NCBI GenBank assembly: GCA_903912795.1
Contig: CAIWIS010000172.1
Coordinates: 1-11,637, forward strand
DNA length: 11,637 nt
Source: an uncultured Bacteroidales bacterium
GTDB taxonomy: Bacteria > Bacteroidota > Bacteroidia > Bacteroidales > Paludibacteraceae
Reading direction: 5' to 3'
Shown in pieces: positions 7,015 through 11,637 of this stretch (position 1 is its first letter; each line of letters begins with the position of its first letter). The position numbers were made by a program, and so were the translations under genes. The notes under the pieces were generated by a model, which was given only the letters and a program-made list of their open reading frames with translations, had not been told where the DNA came from and ran no database searches.

Positions 7015-8514
7015 TTATAGGTCAAACCAATAGCTTTTAGCACCATAGTCAGGCACCACAAGTGTTTTGTTTTCTAAACGGAAATTGTTGATAAGTGTTG
7101 CAATTTCTTGTCGCAATACATCCAACGCATTTTCGGTTAAATCGTTGCGGAAACCTTTGTCGGCCATCTCGGCTACTAATTGCATGGAATATATTCTGCT
7201 TACAACTTGTCCGAAGTCAACTAGCTTGCGTTGAGCGAGCTGAAAATCCAATTCAAAACTTGTCAAGTCGCGTAGACGTTCGAAAATGGAAGGGGTGTAG
7301 GTTTTTAGGTAGTTGTAGAGTTTTGTTTCTTTGGCATTTTTCATAAGTTTGAGAAATGCATCAGCTATTTGGTGATACAAAATGTCATTCGAACCTTCGA
7401 AAATTTGGAATGGTCTACTATCAACCGTTGAGCGACCGGCAATATGATTTAATCGATATCCTTTTCCGCCAACCAATTGTAACAGCGATTGCGACGATTC
7501 CTGCATCATATCGGTAGTTACAGTTTTAATTATATTCGCTTCGAGTCCGAGTGGAAATAAATCATTTTCTATATCAGCTACTTCGCCCGATTTTACACAA
7601 AATGCGGAGCAAATAGTGAAGTTCGCTTGTAAACGAGCCAAACGGTTTTGCACCTGATCATACTCAAACAAGTTTTTATTGCCTACCAAACGTGCTTGGG
7701 CATGCGTAATCGCTTCGTCCAACATGCGTTGAATAAAGCCCAACCCCATAGCTGGAAATTGAAAGCGACTGCGATGCAATAAATCCAACAACATTTTTAC
7801 ACCTGTAGTCTGTGGTATAAGTCTATTTTGTTCAGGTAATTGTACATCCAAATGGTTTAATCCATAAGGAATTTGATATAACCCAAGGTTTTCGTAATAT
7901 TCATCCACTTTTATTTGCTGATTGGGAGCATTCACGTCGCACATAAACATTTCCACATCGCGCATTAAGCTACCAGTTTCAGTTTTCCGTCGTCCGGTAA
8001 GTAACCAAAATTCGGCCATGCCAGTTAATCCTTGCCAGTGTTTTTTGCCTTGTAAATGAAATTTTCCTTCTTTTTCGGTAACTGAAGTTTGCATGTTAAG
8101 CGCATCGCTACCAAATCCTGGTTCGGTAATCATTAAACCACCCATGCTTTGATTGTTCAAAAAGCGTTTATACACATGTGGTTTAGCTGCATCTTGGCCA
8201 TATTTGGTAAATGGTTGTAAAAAGAGTGCATTATTTATACCCAATGTGAGCGACAATGCAAGCGACTCGTAGGATGCTGCAGAAATAAAGGCAGTATTTT
8301 GTTTTACATTACCTCCAAAACCTCCATAAGCCCGCGGTATAGTTAGTGCTAAAGGATTGGTTGACATCAGTTCAGTTAAAACCGGAGCTGGTATGCCACG
8401 TGTACTGCAAAAAACATCGATTTTTTCATCGCGATGATATGCGCGTTTCATACTGGCTTTAAAATTGTCTAAAAACTGCTGAAAAGTAATGTTTGCAAAT
8501 GGATGATCAGTCAT
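7015..8514 (-). CDS. Acyl-CoA dehydrogenase family flavoprotein
   Basis: A 499-residue cytoplasmic FAD enzyme expected to oxidise an acyl-CoA to the trans-2-enoyl-CoA, passing electrons to an electron-transfer flavoprotein. I take the ATG at 8514; the frame extends eight codons further to a TTG at 8538, which is a weaker start. Domains from the ATG: N-terminal helical domain (about 1-125); middle beta domain with the family signature MITEPGFGSDALNMQT (128-143) and KKHWQG, where FAD and substrate bind; C-terminal helical domain from about 240, with QLVGGKGY (346-353) and IFEGSNDI (371-378). E373 in that last motif is the catalytic base position of medium-chain type enzymes. About 100 residues follow, making the protein longer than the ~380-residue classical enzymes. 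The substrate cannot be read from sequence. No ETF, thiolase or enoyl-CoA hydratase gene is nearby. It converges with the FKBP gene and diverges from selO. Confidence 0.9.
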   Translation of the reverse strand: MTDHPFANITFQQFLDNFKASMKRAYHRDEKIDVFCSTRGIPAPVLTELMSTNPLALTIPRAYGGFGGNVKQNTAFISAASYESLALSLTLGINNALFLQPFTKYGQDAAKPHVYKRFLNNQSMGGLMITEPGFGSDALNMQTSVTEKEGKFHLQGKKHWQGLTGMAEFWLLTGRRKTETGSLMRDVEMFMCDVNAPNQQIKVDEYYENLGLYQIPYGLNHLDVQLPEQNRLIPQTTGVKMLLDLLHRSRFQFPAMGLGFIQRMLDEAITHAQARLVGNKNLFEYDQVQNRLARLQANFTICSAFCVKSGEVADIENDLFPLGLEANIIKTVTTDMMQESSQSLLQLVGGKGYRLNHIAGRSTVDSRPFQIFEGSNDILYHQIADAFLKLMKNAKETKLYNYLKTYTPSIFERLRDLTSFELDFQLAQRKLVDFGQVVSRIYSMQLVAEMADKGFRNDLTENALDVLRQEIATLINNFRLENKTLVVPDYGAKSYWFDL

Positions 8515-8546
8515 TGAAAGAATTGTATTTGTTATCAAAAAAGAAT

Positions 8547-8574
8547 AAACCGGACGTTTTTTTAACGCCGGTTT
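8547..8574. promoter_or_regulatory. Bulged hairpin in the divergent region between the dehydrogenase gene and selO
   Basis: AAACCGG (8547-8553) pairs with CCGGTTT (8568-8574), and CGTT (8555-8558) with AACG (8564-8567), around one bulged A (8554) and a T5 loop. Both flanking genes read away from it, so it does not end either one. On the plus strand CCTTTT follows shortly after; on the minus strand ATTCTTTTTT follows. It could attenuate a leader transcript in either direction or be an operator. Confidence 0.4.
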
Positions 8575-8581
8575 GCCTTTT

Positions 8582-8614
8582 AAACAATAAAGTAACGAGA
8601 TTGTTTTATTGTTT
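8582..8614. promoter_or_regulatory. Perfect 10-bp inverted repeat upstream of selO
   Basis: AAACAATAAA (8582-8591) and TTTATTGTTT (8605-8614) are exact reverse complements separated by 13 bases, ending 20 bases before the selO ATG. The AT-rich palindrome and its placement suit an operator or leader hairpin. I could not fit a convincing TTG/TAnnTTTG promoter here for selO. Confidence 0.35.
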
Positions 8615-8634
8615 CATTTAAATCAATTGGTAAA

Positions 8635-10074
8635 ATGCAATTTAATTTCGACAACACATACCATACGCTAGCTCCAGAAATGTTTTCGGAGTGTAAACCC
8701 ACACCTGTTCAATCACCTCAATTAGTGTTGTTTAATAACGCATTAGCTACGGAACTTGATATTGAATTCATTGATAACAACACTAAAACCTTGGCTGCGC
8801 TGTTGAGTGGTAATATAATTGCCGATGGTGCTGCATGTTTGGCGCAAGCATACGGTGGGCATCAGTTTGGACATTTTAATATGCTGGGCGATGGTAGAGC
8901 CATTTTGATTGGAGAGCAAGTTACTGCTGCAGGATTGCGATTTGATATTCAATTGAAGGGTTCTGGCATAACGCCCTACTCCCGACGAGGAGATGGACGT
9001 GCCACACTGAGTGCCATGCTTCGTGAGTATTTAATTAGCGAAGCCATGTATGCTTTGAATATTCCCACTTCCCGAAGTTTGGCAGTGGTGGCTACAGGCG
9101 AAGCTGTTTATAGGGAGCAAGTGCAGCAAGGGGCGGTTTTGACACGTGTTGCTGCAAGTCATATACGAGTTGGAACATTTGAGTATGTAAGTCGTTTTTG
9201 TGCGCCACAAACGCTTCGTGATTTTACAAATTATGTTGTTAAAAGACATTTCCCCGAAATTTTACTCGATGAAAATTTAGCAATATCCCTGCTTACTAAG
9301 GTGTTGGATAAACAAATTGATTTAATTGTGAACTGGATGCGCGTTGGTTTTATACATGGCGTAATGAATACCGATAATATGACAATTTCGGGCGAAACAA
9401 TTGACTATGGACCTTGTGCTTTTATCAATGCTTATAATCCCAGTACTGTATTTAGCTCAATTGATACGGGTGGACGGTATGCTTTTGGTAATCAGCCCAC
9501 AATGGCTCTTTGGAATCTTACTCGATTGGCCGAATGCCTTTTACCACTTATTGATAGCGATACAAACATGGCAATTAAAAAGGCAGAGACTGTTTTAAAT
9601 ACATTTCAATCCATTTTTGATGAACGATATATGACTATGTTGGCTCAGAAAATTGGTATAACTAATGTGCAGGATAGTGATAGGCAAATGATTGCAACAC
9701 TATTGAACTGGATGTTTATTAATAAAACTGATTACACCAATACTTTTGTTCGACTAATGTATCCAAATTTTATTTCTGATAACGTGTATCAGCAGTCCGA
9801 TTTTCTGTATTGGGAAAAAGCATGGAAAGAGCGCATGGCAAGTGAGGACAATTGGCTACAGACCATGCAACAAACCAACCCTATTTACATTCCGCGCAAC
9901 CATCGAGTGGAAGCAGCACTTCAACAAGTAACCGAAACGGGAACTATGAGTACATTTAATGCACTCGTGAATCGATTGTCGGAGCCCTACTCAACTACAA
10001 ATCCCGATTTTGAATTGATGGCTCCACCTGCATTTTCCGATGATGCCTGTTATAAAACCTATTGTGGAACCTAA
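8635..10074 (+). CDS. selO: Protein adenylyltransferase SelO (YdiU/UPF0061 family)
   Basis: A 479-residue pseudokinase-fold enzyme that transfers AMP from ATP to Ser, Thr or Tyr residues of target proteins; bacterial members are linked to redox stress. Its length matches the E. coli protein. Signature blocks include AYGGHQFGHF (72-81), LGDGRA (84-89), QLKGSGITPYSRRGDGRA (106-123) and HGVMNTDNM (241-249), followed by DYGP (257-260). K108, E131, R171, N248 and D257 keep the same spacing as the ATP- and metal-binding residues I recall for the Pseudomonas syringae enzyme, and D247 precedes the Asn as expected, so it should be active. The C-terminus ends YKTYCGT, carrying the Cys that replaces the selenocysteine of animal SelO and may form a regulatory disulfide. 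The TAA stop is followed in frame by TGA and TAA, giving three consecutive stops. The start at 8635 is the only ATG fitting the family's N-terminus. It appears monocistronic. Confidence 0.95.
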   Translation: MQFNFDNTYHTLAPEMFSECKPTPVQSPQLVLFNNALATELDIEFIDNNTKTLAALLSGNIIADGAACLAQAYGGHQFGHFNMLGDGRAILIGEQVTAAGLRFDIQLKGSGITPYSRRGDGRATLSAMLREYLISEAMYALNIPTSRSLAVVATGEAVYREQVQQGAVLTRVAASHIRVGTFEYVSRFCAPQTLRDFTNYVVKRHFPEILLDENLAISLLTKVLDKQIDLIVNWMRVGFIHGVMNTDNMTISGETIDYGPCAFINAYNPSTVFSSIDTGGRYAFGNQPTMALWNLTRLAECLLPLIDSDTNMAIKKAETVLNTFQSIFDERYMTMLAQKIGITNVQDSDRQMIATLLNWMFINKTDYTNTFVRLMYPNFISDNVYQQSDFLYWEKAWKERMASEDNWLQTMQQTNPIYIPRNHRVEAALQQVTETGTMSTFNALVNRLSEPYSTTNPDFELMAPPAFSDDACYKTYCGT

Positions 10075-10122
10075 TGATAAGTTTTGTGCTTACAGCTTTG
10101 TGTAATTCTACTAAACAAGCTC

Positions 10123-10153
10123 TTGCACAACTTTTTGTTTTTTTGTACCTTTG
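10123..10153 (+). promoter_or_regulatory. Bacteroidota-type promoter for guaA
   Basis: TTG (10123-10125) is followed after exactly 20 bases by TACCTTTG (10146-10153), an exact TAnnTTTG box. Initiation would fall near 10160, giving a leader of about 40 bases. It sits in the 125-base gap after selO and implies that guaA is transcribed independently. Confidence 0.8.
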
Positions 10154-10199
10154 CGGCTGAAAATAGCAAATCTCAAAAACCCCTCTCAATTATCATTTC

Positions 10200-11637
10200 A
10201 TGGAAAAAATTATTATCCTCGATTTCGGTTCGCAAACTACCCAACTTATTGCTCGCCGTTTGCGCGAATTAAACGAATATTGCGAAATTTTGCCTTACAA
10301 CAAGTTTCCGAACGATACCGATGAAGTGAAAGGGGTAATTCTTTCAGGAAGTCCATTTTCGGTATACGACCCAACTGCATTTAAAACAGACCTAACCCCA
10401 ATACGTGGCAAATTTCCTGTTTTGGGTATTTGTTATGGTGCTCAGTTTATGGCTTACACTTCGGGTGGTAATGTAGAGGCTGCTGGTTCGCGCGAATATG
10501 GTCGTGCAAATCTGACTTATATAGACTCTAAAGATCCGTTATTCACCAATATACCATCTGGTTCACAAATTTGGATGTCGCACGGCGATTCAATTACAAA
10601 AATTCCAAGTTCATTTGTAAAAATTGCTAGTACCGACGATGTGGAATTGGCTGCTTTTAAGGTAGAAGGCGAGAATACGTGGGGTGTACAATTTCACCCG
10701 GAGGTTTTCCATACATTAGATGGTACACAATTGCTCGAAAACTTCCTAAATATCTGCGAATGTAAACGCGATTGGTCGCCGGCTTCGTTTGTGGAATCAA
10801 CTGTGGCCCAACTTAAAAAACAATTGGGCAACGATAAAGTGGTTCTAGGTTTATCAGGTGGCGTGGATTCGTCGGTAGCTGCCGTATTGCTTAATAAAGC
10901 AATTGGTAAAAATCTCACTTGTATTTTTGTAGATCATGGTTTGTTACGCAAAAACGAATTCGAAAACGTAATGAAAGATTACGAACACCTTGGTTTGAAT
11001 GTTATTGGCGTAAATGTAAAAGAGCGTTTTTACAAAGCTTTAGCAGGCGTTTCGGATCCTGAACAAAAACGTAAAATTATTGGTAGTGGCTTTATTGATG
11101 TGTTCGACGAAGAAGCACATAAAATAGAAGATGTAAAATGGTTGGCACAAGGCACTATTTATCCCGATATTATTGAATCACTTTCGATTACCGGCACTGT
11201 TATTAAAAGTCATCACAATGTGGGTGGACTTCCAGAGAAAATGAATCTGAAACTTTGTGAACCATTACGCCTATTGTTTAAAGATGAAGTTCGTAAAGTA
11301 GGAACCGAAATGGGCATGATGCATCATCTTATTAAACGCCAACCTTTTCCTGGTCCAGGTTTAGCCGTTCGTATTTTGGGCGATATCACTGCCGAAAAAG
11401 TGCGCATTTTGCAAGAAGCCGACGATATTTTCATTACTGGTTTGCGCGATTGGAACTTATACGATAAAGTGTGGCAAGCGGGTGTAATTCTTCTTCCTGT
11501 TCAATCAGTGGGTGTTATGGGCGATGAGCGTACCTACGAAAATGCAGTTGCGTTACGCGCTGTAACTTCGACCGATGCCATGACAGCCGATTGGGCGCAG
11601 CTTCCGTATGAGTTTTTGGCTAAAATGTCTAACGAAA
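10200..11637 (+). CDS. guaA: GMP synthase (glutamine-hydrolysing), 3'-partial
   Basis: Converts XMP to GMP using ATP and the amide of glutamine, the last step of guanine nucleotide synthesis in the cytoplasm. 479 residues lie in the window; the frame is still open at the edge, and roughly 30 residues are missing compared with the usual ~510. The class-I glutamine amidotransferase domain (1 to about 190) starts IIILDFGSQTTQLI and has nucleophile C78 in GICYGAQ, with H166 and E168 in FHPE. The ATP-pyrophosphatase domain (about 191-385) holds the P-loop SGGVDSS (219-225) and the GTIYPDIIES segment (318-327). The C-terminal dimerisation domain begins after RQPFPGPGLAVRILGD (380-395). All catalytic residues are present. 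The ATG at 10200 gives the family-typical N-terminus. Transcription is likely from the promoter 50 bases upstream. Nothing anomalous is seen. Confidence 0.97.
   Translation, partial: MEKIIILDFGSQTTQLIARRLRELNEYCEILPYNKFPNDTDEVKGVILSGSPFSVYDPTAFKTDLTPIRGKFPVLGICYGAQFMAYTSGGNVEAAGSREYGRANLTYIDSKDPLFTNIPSGSQIWMSHGDSITKIPSSFVKIASTDDVELAAFKVEGENTWGVQFHPEVFHTLDGTQLLENFLNICECKRDWSPASFVESTVAQLKKQLGNDKVVLGLSGGVDSSVAAVLLNKAIGKNLTCIFVDHGLLRKNEFENVMKDYEHLGLNVIGVNVKERFYKALAGVSDPEQKRKIIGSGFIDVFDEEAHKIEDVKWLAQGTIYPDIIESLSITGTVIKSHHNVGGLPEKMNLKLCEPLRLLFKDEVRKVGTEMGMMHHLIKRQPFPGPGLAVRILGDITAEKVRILQEADDIFITGLRDWNLYDKVWQAGVILLPVQSVGVMGDERTYENAVALRAVTSTDAMTADWAQLPYEFLAKMSNE

Noticed and set aside
10075..10077. 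TGA after selO as a selenocysteine codon
   Set aside because: It follows an in-frame TAA, and the family's C-terminal Cys is already encoded, so this is a Cys-type SelO with stacked stops.
10694..10918. Minus-strand frame inside guaA
   Set aside because: It lies opposite the amidotransferase and P-loop coding sequence of guaA and has no protein-like features.

Overview
The window looks like a chromosomal segment of a member of the Bacteroidota, probably Bacteroidales. Three things point there: two promoters of the TTG-N20-TAnnTTTG type used by the Bacteroidota sigma factor, A-rich leaders in place of strong Shine-Dalgarno sites, and families typical of the phylum (a TamL-type Omp85 lipoprotein, a DUF6266-like protein and an excisionase-type HTH protein). 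The order-level call is inference.

The left third (1 to about 3.9 kb) reads as accessory DNA. It opens with a gene for a helical protein that ends in an AlpA/excisionase-like helix-turn-helix; this gene may begin upstream of the window. After 60 bases comes the most notable gene, a ~710-residue prokaryotic Argonaute (pAgo). Its guide 5'-end pocket looks intact (Y, K, Q, K), but the PIWI catalytic positions I can align are Ser, Tyr and Glu. It therefore looks like a guide-binding, non-cleaving Argonaute. No TIR, SIR2 or nuclease effector is visible, so the adjacent HTH protein is the only candidate partner in view. Behind the pAgo stop lie two degenerate tandem arrays (7-bp and 11-bp units), then a gene for a DUF6266-like protein of unknown function closed by a strong hairpin terminator.

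The right two thirds (about 4.0 to 11.6 kb) look like ordinary chromosomal housekeeping DNA. A promoter drives a likely two-gene unit: tamL (outer-membrane Omp85 lipoprotein) and a lipoprotein FKBP-type prolyl isomerase. An acyl-CoA dehydrogenase gene faces it on the minus strand. Divergent from that gene is selO (protein AMPylase), then guaA (GMP synthase) under its own clear promoter, which runs off the right edge. The 120-base divergent region between the dehydrogenase and selO holds two short inverted repeats.

The functional links I would propose are HTH protein with pAgo (defence or element control) and TamL with the FKBP lipoprotein (envelope biogenesis). The dehydrogenase, selO and guaA appear to be independently transcribed neighbours.
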